From assembly GCA_038213435.1 (NCBI GenBank), contig JBBQTI010000011.1, forward strand, positions 22,819-86,818: a DNA stretch of 64,000 nucleotides. The letters are read 5' to 3'. A program made the translations under genes and the position numbers. The notes beneath the pieces were generated by a model. That model was not told the origin of the DNA and did not search any database. It saw only the letters and a list, made by a program, of their open reading frames with translations. The DNA is from PALSA-610 sp038213435. GTDB lineage: Bacteria > Actinomycetota > Acidimicrobiia > IMCC26256 > PALSA-610. Of the stretch, positions 17,603 through 26,824 are shown piece by piece. How positions within the stretch are numbered: position 1 is the stretch's first letter; the number at the start of each line of letters is the position of its first letter.

Positions 17603-19758
17603 TCTACGACGGGTTACGCGTCGTCGACTGCACGACCGGCATCGCCGGCGCGTACTGCACCAAGCTGCTTACCGATCTCGGCGCCGACGTCGTGTTCGGC
17701 GCGCCGCTCGACGGCGATGCGCTGTTCGCGTACCTGCGCACGTCGCAGCGGCGCGCCGACGATCTCGATCCCTGGATCGCCGCGGCCGACATCGTCGTCG
17801 TGGGCGCGTCGGAGCGGACGCGGGCGCCGCGTCCGGGGCCGCTCGTCACCGTCTCGATCACCGCGCTCGGCCACGGCGGGCCCGACGACGGCCTCGACCT
17901 ACCGGAGGAGGTGCTCCAGGCGCGCAGTGGCAGCCTCTCCGCGCACGGCCACGCGCACTTGCCGCCGTTGACGGTCGGCGGCCGGCTGGGCGAGTACGTC
18001 GTCGGCGCCTTCGGTGCGCTGGGCGCGGTGACCGCGTGGTGGCGGGCGTCGCGCACCGGCGTCGCGGAGACCGTCGACGCGTCGATGCTCGAAGCGATCC
18101 AGTTGACGTACGTCACGACGCCGACCCTCATGGCGCGGTTCCCCGGCGGACGCCCGCAGTCGTTTCGTTGGGTGATGATCCCCGGCAACGAGCCCGCGGG
18201 CGACGGTCGTTTCGTGGGGATCACGACGGTGACCGCGCAACAGTGGCAAGCGCTGGCGCGCGTCCTCGGCCGTCCCGACCTCGCCGACGACGACGAGCTC
18301 GGCACGATGATCGGGCGCTTCCGTCGGGCCGAGGAGGTGAACGGCGCGATCCACGCGTACAGCCGACAGCACACGGCCGACGAGATCGTCGCCGCGTGCG
18401 TCGAAGCGCGCGTACCCGCCGCGATCGTCGGCAACGGCGCGGAGCTCCCGCGCAACGAACAGCTCGCGGCGCGCGGCGTGTTCGTTCGCCAACCGGGAGA
18501 GCCGTGGATCCGGCCACGCGCGCCGTTCCGTTTTCACTGCGTCGTCGATCGAGAGCTCGTCGCTCCGGGCGTGGCATCCGGGCGGTGGCCACCGCGACCA
18601 CGCCCGGTGCCGCGGCCGGCCCGATCGGTGCCGGGCGATCGGCCGCTCGCCGGCATCCGGGTGCTCGACTTCACCGCGTTCTGGGCGGGCCCGTTCGCCA
18701 CCGCGTGGTTGTCGTCGATGGGCGCCGACGTCGTCAAGGTCGAAGCGGTGCAACGGCCCGACGGAATCCGGTTCAGTGCCGCGGTTCGGCCACGCGACGA
18801 CCCGCGCTTTTACGAGAAGTCCGCACTGTTCCACGCGTGCAATCTCGCCAAGCGCGGTATCACGCTCGATCTCGGCCACCCCGACGGTCTCGCGATCGCG
18901 AAGCGCCTCGCGGCGCGCAGTGACGTCGTTGCGGAGAACTTCACGCCGCAGGTTCTCGAGCGCTTCGGCCTCGACTGGGAGACGGTGCACGCGCTGAACC
19001 CCAGCGCGATCATGCTGCGCATGCCTGCCTTCGGCCTCGACGGTCCGTGGCGCGCCCGCGGCGGTTTCGCCCAGACGATGGAACAGCTCACGGGTATGGC
19101 GTGGGTCACCGGCTACGACGACGGCCCTCCGATCATTCCCGGGGGCCCCGTCGACCCGATGGTCGGTGCCCACGCCGCGCTCGCGGTCGTCGCCGCGTTG
19201 GAGCACCGGGCTCGCACCGGAGAGGGTCAACTCGTCGAGGTCCCGCTCGTGGAGGTTGCGACCGCAGTGACCGCAGAGCAGGTGATCAGGTATGCGATCG
19301 ATGGAACCTTGCTCGGGCGACGGGGCGCGGGCGGGGTGTACGCATGCGCGGGAGACGATGCGTGGGTCGCGATCGATCGGGCGTCCGACCCGATGACGCC
19401 CGAGGCGCGCGCGACCTGGTGTGCGACTCGCACGCCCGACGAGGCGGCGCGCGACACGCTCGCGCAGGGTGTCGCCGCGGCGGCGATGGTTCCCGCGTTC
19501 GCGACCCTCGACGATCCGCAGATGCGCGCTCGGGGCTTTTTCGAGCCGGTCGACAACCCTGTTGTCGGCGAACAGGAATACCCGACGTGGCCGGTACGCC
19601 TCTCGGGTGGTCCCGAGCGCGTATGGACCGCACCCGCGCCGACACTCGGACAACACACCGCCGAGGTGCTCCGCACCGAGCTCGGCATCGACGACGACGA
19701 GCTCGCACGGCTGGAAGCCGAGCACGTCATCGGCACAGTGCCGGTCTACGTGTCCTGA
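17599..19758 (+). CDS. Two-domain CaiB/BaiF CoA transferase
   Basis: A 719-residue protein made of two fused CaiB/BaiF domains (about 1-340 and 351-710). The second starts IRVLDFTAFWAGPFATAW and carries the usual Asp nucleophile region as Asp519 in PVDPMVGAHAA. The first starts LRVVDCTTGIAGAYCTK, and its matching site reads Glu132 (LGEYVVGAFGA). Class III CoA transferases move CoA between acids through a mixed anhydride on Asp; since dimers of single-domain members form interlocked rings, the fusion may act as an internal heterodimer. GTG 17599 overlaps the DUF35 stop. Confidence 0.88.
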   Translation: MIYDGLRVVDCTTGIAGAYCTKLLTDLGADVVFGAPLDGDALFAYLRTSQRRADDLDPWIAAADIVVVGASERTRAPRPGPLVTVSITALGHGGPDDGLDLPEEVLQARSGSLSAHGHAHLPPLTVGGRLGEYVVGAFGALGAVTAWWRASRTGVAETVDASMLEAIQLTYVTTPTLMARFPGGRPQSFRWVMIPGNEPAGDGRFVGITTVTAQQWQALARVLGRPDLADDDELGTMIGRFRRAEEVNGAIHAYSRQHTADEIVAACVEARVPAAIVGNGAELPRNEQLAARGVFVRQPGEPWIRPRAPFRFHCVVDRELVAPGVASGRWPPRPRPVPRPARSVPGDRPLAGIRVLDFTAFWAGPFATAWLSSMGADVVKVEAVQRPDGIRFSAAVRPRDDPRFYEKSALFHACNLAKRGITLDLGHPDGLAIAKRLAARSDVVAENFTPQVLERFGLDWETVHALNPSAIMLRMPAFGLDGPWRARGGFAQTMEQLTGMAWVTGYDDGPPIIPGGPVDPMVGAHAALAVVAALEHRARTGEGQLVEVPLVEVATAVTAEQVIRYAIDGTLLGRRGAGGVYACAGDDAWVAIDRASDPMTPEARATWCATRTPDEAARDTLAQGVAAAAMVPAFATLDDPQMRARGFFEPVDNPVVGEQEYPTWPVRLSGGPERVWTAPAPTLGQHTAEVLRTELGIDDDELARLEAEHVIGTVPVYVS

Positions 19759-19784
19759 AGAGCCGTCGATAGGGTGCATCGCGC

Positions 19785-21071
19785 ATGCCGTCGTCGCCGG
19801 GAGGCTCCGAGCTCGAGGACGTCGAAGACGCGCTCGTCGACGGTGATGTCGCGTATCAGCGCGGTACCGCGGCCGCCGCGCTCCGTCACCGTGACTTTCG
19901 CATCGTGTATGCCGGGACGTTCTCGTCCAACGTCGGCACATGGATGCAGAACGTCATCCTCGGCGAGTACGCGCTACAGCTGACGCACAGCGGATTCTTC
20001 GTCGGGCTCTTGTTCTTCGGCCAGCTCGGCCCGTTGTTGTTCCTTTCGATGATGGGGGGCCTGCTTGCCGATCGGGTCGACCGGCGCCGGTTGCTCGTGA
20101 GCTTGCAGCTCCTGCAGGGCGTCCTGTCGTTCGTGCTCGCGCTCGTTGCGTGGACGTCGCATCCCTCGCATCTCGCCATCGTGCTCATTGTGTTTGCGAT
20201 CGGCGTCGCGAACGCGTTGGGCGCACCCGGGTTGAGCGCGATCCTCCCGACACTCGTTCCGCGCGAGGACATGACCGGCGCGGTCGCGCTCATGTCGGTG
20301 CAGATGAACCTCTCGCGGGTGATCGGGCCCGCGATCGGGGGGCTCGTCTTCGCCAAGCTCGAAGCCGGTCCGGTGTTCGCGATCAATGCGGCCACGTACC
20401 TGTTCGCGGTGACCGGTCTCATATGGGCGCGTTACCCGCGCTACGCCAACGCGCGTGGTGTCGATCACACCGAGCATCGTCTGCTGTCCGGGGTGCGGAT
20501 CGCACGCGCCGATCCGGTCATCAGATACGTGTTGCTCACGCTCTTCACGTTCTCGTTCTTCTCGCTTGCCTTCGTCGGCATCATGCCGCTCATCGCGACG
20601 TACAACCTCGGCATGTCCAAGGGTGTGTACGCACTTCTCTACGCGACCTTCGGCTTCGGCGCGGCAGCGGGCGCGTTCACGGTCGGAACGTTCTTCGCCC
20701 GGCGTTCCAAGGTCGCGCTCTTACGGCCGGGCTTCGTCGCGTTCGCAGTCGCACTCGCCGCCTTCGGCCTGGTGCGCAACATTCCCTTCGCGTTCGTGTT
20801 CGCCGGCCTGCTCGGCTATGCGTACTTCGTCGTTGTCACGTGTCTGTCGACGATCCTGCAGAAACAGCTTCGCAACGAGGAGCGCGGTCGCGTCATGGCG
20901 CTGTGGATCATGGCCTTCGGCGGTACGGTCCCCCTCGGAGTGCTCATCGCCGGACCGTTCGCAAAGGCGCACTCGACCCAGATCCTGCTGATCGGAGCCG
21001 CGTGGGCGCTGGTGCTCGCGGTGCGGTCGAGCGCAAGATCGCTCCGTGAGAAAGGCGCGCCCGATGACTGA
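19785..21071 (+). CDS. MFS exporter, EntS/TMP_3-like
   Basis: A 428-residue major facilitator transporter with about 12 membrane helices. The loop GGLLADRVDRRRLL (between helices 2 and 3) is the MFS motif A, and FRIVYAGTFSSNVGTWMQ is typical of the enterobactin-exporter-like TMP_3 group, which exports drugs or siderophores. The first 35 residues are acidic and polar. The start follows the CoA transferase by 26 bases, and the end overlaps the next gene by 8 bases. Confidence 0.88.
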   Translation: MPSSPGGSELEDVEDALVDGDVAYQRGTAAAALRHRDFRIVYAGTFSSNVGTWMQNVILGEYALQLTHSGFFVGLLFFGQLGPLLFLSMMGGLLADRVDRRRLLVSLQLLQGVLSFVLALVAWTSHPSHLAIVLIVFAIGVANALGAPGLSAILPTLVPREDMTGAVALMSVQMNLSRVIGPAIGGLVFAKLEAGPVFAINAATYLFAVTGLIWARYPRYANARGVDHTEHRLLSGVRIARADPVIRYVLLTLFTFSFFSLAFVGIMPLIATYNLGMSKGVYALLYATFGFGAAAGAFTVGTFFARRSKVALLRPGFVAFAVALAAFGLVRNIPFAFVFAGLLGYAYFVVVTCLSTILQKQLRNEERGRVMALWIMAFGGTVPLGVLIAGPFAKAHSTQILLIGAAWALVLAVRSSARSLREKGAPDD

Positions 21072-21735
21072 GCAACACGCCCTGGTGCAAGGCGAGTTGC
21101 GCGTCCGCATGACCGAGCTCGTACGCCACGTCGACCCCGCGGTCCTCGATCGGCCCGCCGCGGCGACGCCGGGCTGGCGCGTGCGCGACGTGCTCGCGCA
21201 CATGGTCGGGGTCAGCGACGACGTCGTGAACGGACGGCTCGACGGCATCGCGTCCGATGCCTGGACGGGCGCCCAGGTGGAGAGGCGCCGACACGTCTCG
21301 ATCGACGAGCTGCTCGGCGACTGGGAGCACTACGGACCGGAGTTCGAGAAGCTTCTCGCCGGGGCGCCGGTGGAGATCGCCGGTCAGGCGGTGTTCGACG
21401 CTGCGACGCACGAGCACGACGTCCGCCAGGCCATTGGGCGTCCGGGCGCGCGCGACAGCGACGCCATGGACGTGAGCTGGCAGTGGCTCGTGGGCACCCG
21501 GACGCGCGCGGGCGCGCCCGCGATCCGCTTCGTCACTGAGCAGGGCGACGACATCGCGGGCGCGGGCGAACCGCAGGTGACCGTTTACGCGCCCCGCTTC
21601 GAGCTGCTGCGAGCGACGACCGGCCGCCGGAGCGCGGAAGAGATCGCGGGCTACGAGTGGGAGCCCGCGCCCAATGTGACGTTGCTCATCGCCGCGCCGT
21701 TCTTCACGATACGTGCCGACTCGCTCGCCGAGTAG
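21064..21735 (+). CDS. DinB-fold maleylpyruvate-isomerase family protein
   Basis: A 223-residue protein of the actinobacterial mycothiol-dependent maleylpyruvate isomerase group. The start (RMTELVRHVD), the P-G-W-x-V-R-D-V-L-A-H motif near 37-47 with a metal-binding His, and the ATHEHDVRQAIG motif near 117-128 define the four-helix DinB-like metal site. ATG 21064 overlaps the exporter stop. Substrate is unknown; family members act with mycothiol or as detoxification enzymes. Confidence 0.82.
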   Translation: MTEQHALVQGELRVRMTELVRHVDPAVLDRPAAATPGWRVRDVLAHMVGVSDDVVNGRLDGIASDAWTGAQVERRRHVSIDELLGDWEHYGPEFEKLLAGAPVEIAGQAVFDAATHEHDVRQAIGRPGARDSDAMDVSWQWLVGTRTRAGAPAIRFVTEQGDDIAGAGEPQVTVYAPRFELLRATTGRRSAEEIAGYEWEPAPNVTLLIAAPFFTIRADSLAE

Positions 21736-21745
21736 CGGCACAACG

Positions 21746-21804
21746 ATTGGTCGCTCGCGCTGCGCCTCCCATCATTATTGGTCGCTCGCGCTGCGCCTCC
21801 CATC
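21746..21804. repeat. Two-copy 28-base direct repeat
   Basis: A 28-base unit (attggtcgctcgcgctgcgcctcccatc) occurs at 21746-21773 and 21777-21804 with three bases between. It lies in the 99-base gap between two convergent genes. GC-rich with short internal complementarity (gcgctgcgc), it could act as a terminator-like or REP-like element. Confidence 0.85.
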
Positions 21805-21834
21805 CGGTCGGCTCCGCTGCCGCTCCTCGGCGCG

Positions 21835-22863
21835 TTAGCCCAGCTCGCGCAGTACTCCAGCGACGTTGCGTCCGAGCACGTCGAGGCAGTAGCCGCCCTC
21901 TTGCACGACGAGCGTCGGGCGATCGAGCGCGGCGATCGTGGCGCCGATGCGCGGGAAGTCGTCGGCGACGAGCCGGAAGGTGTCGGGATCTTCGAGCGCG
22001 GTGTCGACGCCGAGCGACACGACCACGGCATCGGGTCCGAACTTGCGCACGGCATCGACCGCGGTGGCCAACGCGTCGCCGTACGTGTCCCACTCGGCTC
22101 CCGCGGGCAGCGGGTAGTTGCGGTTGCAGTCCTCGCCCGCGCCCCAACCGCGTTCCCCCGCGAAGCCCAGGAAGAACGGATACTCGAACGCGGGATCGGC
22201 GTGCAGCGAGACGAACAGCACATCGTCGCGGTCGTAGAAGATCTGCTGGGTACCGTTGCCGTGGTGGTAGTCGACGTCGACGATCGCCACGCGCGCGCCG
22301 CGGTCGGTCCAGGCTTGTGCGGCAATGGCCGCGTTGTTGAGGTAGCAGTAGCCCGCGTACGAGTCGGTCGCCGCGTGGTGTCCGGGCGGTCGTACGCACG
22401 CGTACGCCGTGCGTTCGCGACCGCCGGCGATGGCTTCCCACGCGGTGAGCGTGACATCCACCGCGGCGACGGCCGCTCCGAACGTGCCCGCGAGGACGGG
22501 ATCGCTGTCGTGGGAGTACCAGCCGAGCTGGGCGATGATGTGCTCGGGATCGAGGTGCGGCTGGTCACGAATCGGGCGCGCGTATGCGACGGCTTCCGAC
22601 GACTCGTCGAGGCCCGTCGCGTCGCGCCAGCGGGCGTGGGCGTGCTCCAGGAACTCCACGTACTCGGGCGAGTGCACCCTCGCGGTGGGCCCGCCGCCGA
22701 AGGCGCGCGGCAGCTCGGGGCGGCCGAGCCCGGCGTCGGCGATGGCCGCGAGTATCCGGTCGACCCGTTCGGGGATCTCGGGTGGATCGACGAGCTGCCC
22801 GCGGTCGAGGAACGGCTCGCGGGGATGGTGGGTGCGGTGCGCGTCGGAGGCGACGATCAGCAT
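21835..22863 (-). CDS. Histone deacetylase-family protein (acetylpolyamine deacetylase-like)
   Basis: A 342-residue zinc deacetylase. Signature motifs: RPPGHHA near 133-139, the zinc-binding VDVDYHHGNGTQ near 170-181, and VVQEGGYCLDVLG near the C-terminus. Bacterial members such as AphA and HdaH remove acetyl groups from polyamines or small amides. ATG 22863 begins MLIVASDAHRTHH, the family's normal N-terminus. Divergent from a thiamine-binding protein 42 bases away. Confidence 0.92.
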   Translation of the reverse strand: MLIVASDAHRTHHPREPFLDRGQLVDPPEIPERVDRILAAIADAGLGRPELPRAFGGGPTARVHSPEYVEFLEHAHARWRDATGLDESSEAVAYARPIRDQPHLDPEHIIAQLGWYSHDSDPVLAGTFGAAVAAVDVTLTAWEAIAGGRERTAYACVRPPGHHAATDSYAGYCYLNNAAIAAQAWTDRGARVAIVDVDYHHGNGTQQIFYDRDDVLFVSLHADPAFEYPFFLGFAGERGWGAGEDCNRNYPLPAGAEWDTYGDALATAVDAVRKFGPDAVVVSLGVDTALEDPDTFRLVADDFPRIGATIAALDRPTLVVQEGGYCLDVLGRNVAGVLRELG

Positions 22864-22905
22864 CCCGAAGCTGTAGCACGCGACGGATGGCGCGATCATC
22901 TGGAC

Positions 22906-23202
22906 ATGATTGCTGCATTCTCCATCACGCCCCTCGGGATCGGTACCTCGGTCAGCGAGCCCGTCGCGCACGCAGTGCGCCTGGTCCGTGACAGCGGCCT
23001 GCCCAACGAGACCAACGCCATGTTCACCAGCGTGGAAGGCGAGTGGGACGAGGTAATGGCCCTGATCAAGACGTGTGTCATGTCCGTTGCCGAGGCCGCG
23101 CCACGAGTGAGCGTCGTGATCAAGATCGACCACCGACCGGGAGTGACCGACGCGCTCCGAGCCAAGGTCGATGCCATCGAGCAGCGGTTGCGCCTTCAGT
23201 AG
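22906..23202 (+). CDS. Thiamine-binding protein, MTH1187/YkoF family
   Basis: A 98-residue ferredoxin-like fold protein. FSITPLGIGTSVSEPVAHAV, then SGLPNETNAMFTSVEGEWDEV and SVVIKIDHRPG, are the standard pattern of the MTH1187/YqgV/YkoF group, several members of which bind thiamine. The frame is open far upstream, but ATG 22906 gives the family length. No riboswitch precedes it. Second thiamine-linked gene of the window. Confidence 0.87.
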   Translation: MIAAFSITPLGIGTSVSEPVAHAVRLVRDSGLPNETNAMFTSVEGEWDEVMALIKTCVMSVAEAAPRVSVVIKIDHRPGVTDALRAKVDAIEQRLRLQ

Positions 23203-23259
23203 GCCACCTGGCCATCTGGGTCACCCAGATGGGGCCGCGATCGGGGTAGACCAGTACCC

Positions 23260-23466
23260 ATGCCCGACGAACCCGACCCGAAGCGAGTGCAGCGCCGAGC
23301 CGAGTCGCTCCTGCCCGAGGAGCGCAGTGTCGGGAGCGACGATCCCTCGGCGCAAGCGGAGGAGATCCTCGCCGAATCCGATGCGCGGATGGACGGTCGT
23401 CGCTCGCCCCCGGACAAATCCATCGAGCACCGGAGCTCCGAAGATACGGTCGAGCCTGCCGATTGA
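23260..23466 (+). CDS. Small conserved actinobacterial hypothetical
   Basis: A 68-residue hydrophilic, highly charged protein (VQRRAESLLPEE, SDDPSAQAEEILAESDAR, IEHRSSEDTVEP). The pattern of an LLPEE core followed by AQAEEILxES and a C-terminal EHRxSEDTVEP is one I recognise from uncharacterised small actinobacterial proteins. No membrane segment or cysteine. Probably partly disordered. No function known. Confidence 0.7.
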   Translation: MPDEPDPKRVQRRAESLLPEERSVGSDDPSAQAEEILAESDARMDGRRSPPDKSIEHRSSEDTVEPAD

Positions 23467-23509
23467 ACCCGGACTGATCACGAATTCGCCGGGCGTCTAG
23501 CGTGAATGC

Positions 23510-24178
23510 GTGGATGCCGGCGTGGTGCGCGTGTTCTCGGTCGACCTCGACCAGCCGGCAACCGTCGTCGAGCGCCTCGACGGCGTGCTCGCGCCCGACG
23601 AGCGCCGCGCGCCCGTGCCCATCCGGGTCGCGCGCGCCATGACCAGGGTCGTGCTCGCCGACGCGCTCGGCACGGAGCCGGGTCGGGTCCCGATCTCCCG
23701 GCGGTGCGCGCACTGCGCTCATCCGACGCACGGCCGCCCGACTCTCGCCGGCGACGACCGGATCTCGTTCAGCCTCAGTCACTCGGGTTCGTTCGCGGTC
23801 ATCGCCCTCGCCGACGGCGCGCTCAGGATCGGCGTCGACGTCGAGGAGGTGAAACCTCGCCGCCGGCTCGGCGCGCTCGCGGCGCGCGTGCTGAACGACG
23901 ACGAGCATGGGGCCTGGCTCGCCCTCGCGGAGGGGGACGAGCAGCTCCGGTCGTTCCTGCGCGCGTGGACGACGAAGGAGGCGTACCTGAAGGCGATCGG
24001 TATCGGGATCGCCACGCGGCTGCGCGACGTGCCGGCGCGCGTCGAGGGCTGGCAGACATGCGAGGTGAGCGTCGGGGAGACTCGGATCGCCGCGCTCGCC
24101 GTCGATCGGACCGACTTCGCGGTTGAGCACGCGCTGCTCGCGCCCCTGACTACGACGAATGGCGGAACTGCAGGCTGA
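23510..24178 (+). CDS. 4'-phosphopantetheinyl transferase, Sfp type
   Basis: A 222-residue enzyme that moves phosphopantetheine from CoA to a Ser of carrier proteins. FSLSHSGSFAVIALA near 86-100, the magnesium-binding IGVDVEEVK near 109-117, and the second motif FLRAWTTKEAYLKAIGIG near 148-165 are all present. Length agrees with Sfp-type enzymes used for polyketide or fatty acid synthesis. GTG 23510 starts it; the following gene runs convergently and overlaps its 3' end by 29 bases. Confidence 0.92.
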   Translation: MDAGVVRVFSVDLDQPATVVERLDGVLAPDERRAPVPIRVARAMTRVVLADALGTEPGRVPISRRCAHCAHPTHGRPTLAGDDRISFSLSHSGSFAVIALADGALRIGVDVEEVKPRRRLGALAARVLNDDEHGAWLALAEGDEQLRSFLRAWTTKEAYLKAIGIGIATRLRDVPARVEGWQTCEVSVGETRIAALAVDRTDFAVEHALLAPLTTTNGGTAG

Positions 24179-24808
24179 CGCGCGCGCCGGCGCGCGCGAC
24201 CTTCGGCACCCCGTGCTCCCACGTGGTCTGGGTCGTGCCGCCCATAACGAAGAGGTCGCCGGGGAGCAACGGGAACGCGCGCGACCTACCCCGGTGCTCG
24301 CGCGGGCGCATGCGGAGCGTGCGCGCCGATCCGAGCGAGATGATCGCCACGACAGGCTCGACCATCGCCGGGTCGATGCGATCACCGTGCCAGGCGACGC
24401 TGTCGCGGCCGTCGCGATAGAGGGCCGCGCCGACACCGTCGAACGCGCGGCGGTACCGCACGCGCAGTGCCGCGGCCATCTCCGTGAGGATCGCCGGAAC
24501 GCCGGGGTCGCCGAGCGCGCGCCCGTACCACGCCGTGAGCCGCGGCTCTTCCACCATCCGGTCGTACATCCGAACCGTCCGGTGCTCCCACGGCGCGTGC
24601 GCGACGACGTGTCGAACAGGGTGTCGGCGCCGCGCACCCAGCCGGCGACGTGATCGACCCAGGCGGAGTCGTCGAGCGCGATGAGGCATGCGCCGGTGAA
24701 CGACGGATCGAACGCGGGCCCGTCGCCGGGATCGCCGAGCAGCGTCGGCTGCCAGTTCAGGCGTTCCGGTCCCCAGCACCCGCTCGACCCCGAACGCACG
24801 TTCGCCAT
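24150..24808 (-). pseudogene. alkB: AlkB-type 2OG/Fe(II) dioxygenase, single-base frameshift
   Basis: Two frames together encode a complete AlkB-like dealkylase of about 219 residues. Frame 1 (24808 to about 24611) gives MANVRSG...WQPTLLGDPG...LFDT; frame 2 (about 24610 to 24150) continues VVAHAPWEHRTVRMYDRM and holds the Fe ligands in WHGDRID, the distal His in WEHGVPKV and the 2OG-binding Arg in RVSLQFR. The span of 659 bases is one short of a multiple of three, so a base seems lost near 24609-24611. Read straight through, the protein loses all catalytic residues. Sequencing error or true decay cannot be told apart here. Confidence 0.8.
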
Positions 24809-24848
24809 GGGCGCCAAGGTAGCGGGTGGGCGCGGGTACCGTGAGGTC

Positions 24849-25142
24849 GTGCTCGAAGACGACGAGGACTACACCGACGAGCGCCCCGAGAACGTCGTGG
24901 GGCATGCCGAGCCGGCGCCGATCGAGCGCTTCCGGCGAACCTCGATCGGGGCCGCGCTCGCCGCGGGCTTGCTGGGATTGCGCGACGTGCTCGAGCCGCC
25001 CAAGGACGAGACGCCGGCGATCGTCGAGGACTGGGCCGGCGGAGAGCCCTTCAACGATCCGATCGTGCTGCGACTCGACCCGGACCATCCCGAGGACTCG
25101 ATCGTGATGGTCCGCCCCTGGCTCGACGGGAAGCAGCCGTAG
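24849..25142 (+). CDS. Small conserved hypothetical
   Basis: A 97-residue soluble protein with acidic ends (LEDDEDYTDERPENVVGHAEP) and one short hydrophobic stretch GAALAAGLLGLRDVLE near 30-45. I take GTG 24849 as the start; an ATG at 24807 would overlap the divergent alkB start. The ERPENVVGHAEP segment looks conserved in related actinobacteria, but I know no function. It may be membrane-associated. Confidence 0.6.
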   Translation: MLEDDEDYTDERPENVVGHAEPAPIERFRRTSIGAALAAGLLGLRDVLEPPKDETPAIVEDWAGGEPFNDPIVLRLDPDHPEDSIVMVRPWLDGKQP

Positions 25143-25163
25143 CGCTGACGACGATCGCCGGGC

Positions 25164-26270
25164 TCAACCCCTCGCCGTGAGCCGCTCGCGTGCGATGGTG
25201 CGACGCGCGAGCCGCTCCGGGATCGGCTCCACTCCGAGCCCCGGCCCGCTCGGGACGCGCATCCGGCCGTCGTCGATCACGAACGGCTCGGTGAGGTCAC
25301 CGTCGACCCCGAAGAAACGTTCCGACGCCGAACAGTCGCCGACGAGGGTGAAACCCGGCAACGCGGCGACGGCCAGCAACGCGGCGCGTCCCACGCCGGT
25401 CTCCAGCATCCCGCCCGGCAGCGCGTCGATCGCGCCGCGCACACATGTGTCGTGCACGCGTTTCGCCGCCTCGATCCCGAGCCGCCCGACCTTGATCGCG
25501 ATCGCGTTGCACGCACGCCGGACGATCGCGTCCTTCGCGACCGCGACGCTCGTGATCGTCTCGTCGAGACAGATCGGAGTGCGCACCTGCTCGACGAGGA
25601 GCGCATGATCGGCGAGTGCCTCCGGTGCGCAAGGCTGCTCGACGCACTGCAGCCCGAGGTGATCGATCTCCTCGATCTCCTCGAACAGGCGCCGGGCCTC
25701 GTCGAGGGCGTAACTGCCGTTCGCGTCGGCCGCGAGCGACACCGCGGGACCGGCCTCGGCGCGCGCCGCAGCCAGCACGGCGACGTCGTGACCAGGCTCG
25801 ATCTTGCACTTGATCCGCCGGTAGCCGGCCTCGACATAGGTGGCGACGATGCGGCGCAACCCGTCGAGGTCGTCGACCAGACCGACGGCGACGCCCGCAT
25901 CGACGGCCGGGCGTCCGGCGCCGAGCCACGCGGCCAAGGACTTCCCCTCGGCGCGCAAGCGGGCGTCGATCAACGCACATTCGAGCGCGGCCCGCGCGGA
26001 GGTGTGCCCCCGCACGTCGTCGAGGTCCGCGCCGGCGAACGCGCGGGGGAGCAGGTGATCGCGCAAGGCGAGCCGTGCGTCATCGATCGTTTCGCCCTCG
26101 TAGGCCGGTGTGGTTTGCGCGGTGCACTCGCCCCATCCAATGCCCGCGCTCGTTTGCACCCGGACGAGAAGCGCGTCCTTTACCGCGGTCGTGACCCGCG
26201 CGGTCCGAAAGGGTGTGACGAGCGGCAACCGCACGCGGAACAAGTCGACCTCGTGCAGCGCGTCGCCCAC
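25164..26270 (-). CDS. menC: o-Succinylbenzoate synthase-like enolase superfamily enzyme
   Basis: A 368-residue enolase-superfamily enzyme. Catalytic lysines Lys154 and Lys156 (IKCKI), metal ligands Asp182 (ADANGS), Glu211 (VEQP) and Asp236 (LDET), and Lys260 (AIKVGR) are all in place. The C-terminal GGMLETGVGRAALLA and VGDCSASERFF resemble the MenC/NSAR group, so menaquinone synthesis (dehydration of SHCHC to OSB) is likely; N-succinylamino-acid racemase is the main alternative. No other men genes lie nearby. Confidence 0.83.
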   Translation of the reverse strand: MGDALHEVDLFRVRLPLVTPFRTARVTTAVKDALLVRVQTSAGIGWGECTAQTTPAYEGETIDDARLALRDHLLPRAFAGADLDDVRGHTSARAALECALIDARLRAEGKSLAAWLGAGRPAVDAGVAVGLVDDLDGLRRIVATYVEAGYRRIKCKIEPGHDVAVLAAARAEAGPAVSLAADANGSYALDEARRLFEEIEEIDHLGLQCVEQPCAPEALADHALLVEQVRTPICLDETITSVAVAKDAIVRRACNAIAIKVGRLGIEAAKRVHDTCVRGAIDALPGGMLETGVGRAALLAVAALPGFTLVGDCSASERFFGVDGDLTEPFVIDDGRMRVPSGPGLGVEPIPERLARRTIARERLTARG

Positions 26271-26294
26271 CGGCGCGAGCGTACGCGCGAACGC

Positions 26295-26672
26295 TCAGCG
26301 GCGCTTCGTCGCCTTCTTCTTGGCGGGCGCTTTCTTGGCCGGAGCCTTCTTCGCGGCGGTCTTCTTCGCAGGCGCCTTCTTCGCGGCGGTCTTGCGACCC
26401 GACAGTACCGAGTCCTTGAACGCCTTCAGCGGTGTGATGCGGGCGACGCGCTTGGCCGCGACCTTCACCTGTTCGCCGGTGGCGGGGTTGCGGGCCATGC
26501 GTGCGGGTCGGTCGATGCGGCGGAACTTGGCGAAGCCAGAGATCGCGACATCCTCACCCGTCGACACCGTCGCAGTGATGAGATCGGTGAACGACGTCAA
26601 GAACGTGTCGGCTTCCCTGCGCGTCCAGTCGTTGCGGTCGGCGAGCTCGTTCAGCAGCTGGCTGCGGTTCAC
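26295..26672 (-). CDS. hup: HU-type nucleoid protein with Lys-rich tail
   Basis: A 125-residue DNA-binding protein. The first 95 residues are the HU fold (MNRSQLLNELADR, GFAKFRRIDRPARMARNPATGE with the beta-arm Pro). The tail is made of repeated AKK/APAKK units, as in actinobacterial HupB, and binds DNA nonspecifically. GTG start is preceded by GGAGG at a suitable distance. Single-gene unit between menC and a divergent methylase gene. Confidence 0.95.
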   Translation of the reverse strand: MNRSQLLNELADRNDWTRREADTFLTSFTDLITATVSTGEDVAISGFAKFRRIDRPARMARNPATGEQVKVAAKRVARITPLKAFKDSVLSGRKTAAKKAPAKKTAAKKAPAKKAPAKKKATKRR

Positions 26673-26824
26673 TGGTCCTCCATGCGATGTTGGGAAGTGC
26701 GGGGTGCATCGTTACACGTTCCCTGCGTCGATGTGTGGATCTCAGGCCCATTTTCAAAGGTTTTTTCGGCCGCGCGCCGGCGATCGCTCGTCCCGGCAGG
26801 GCCTCGGCGTGCCAAGGTTGGCGG

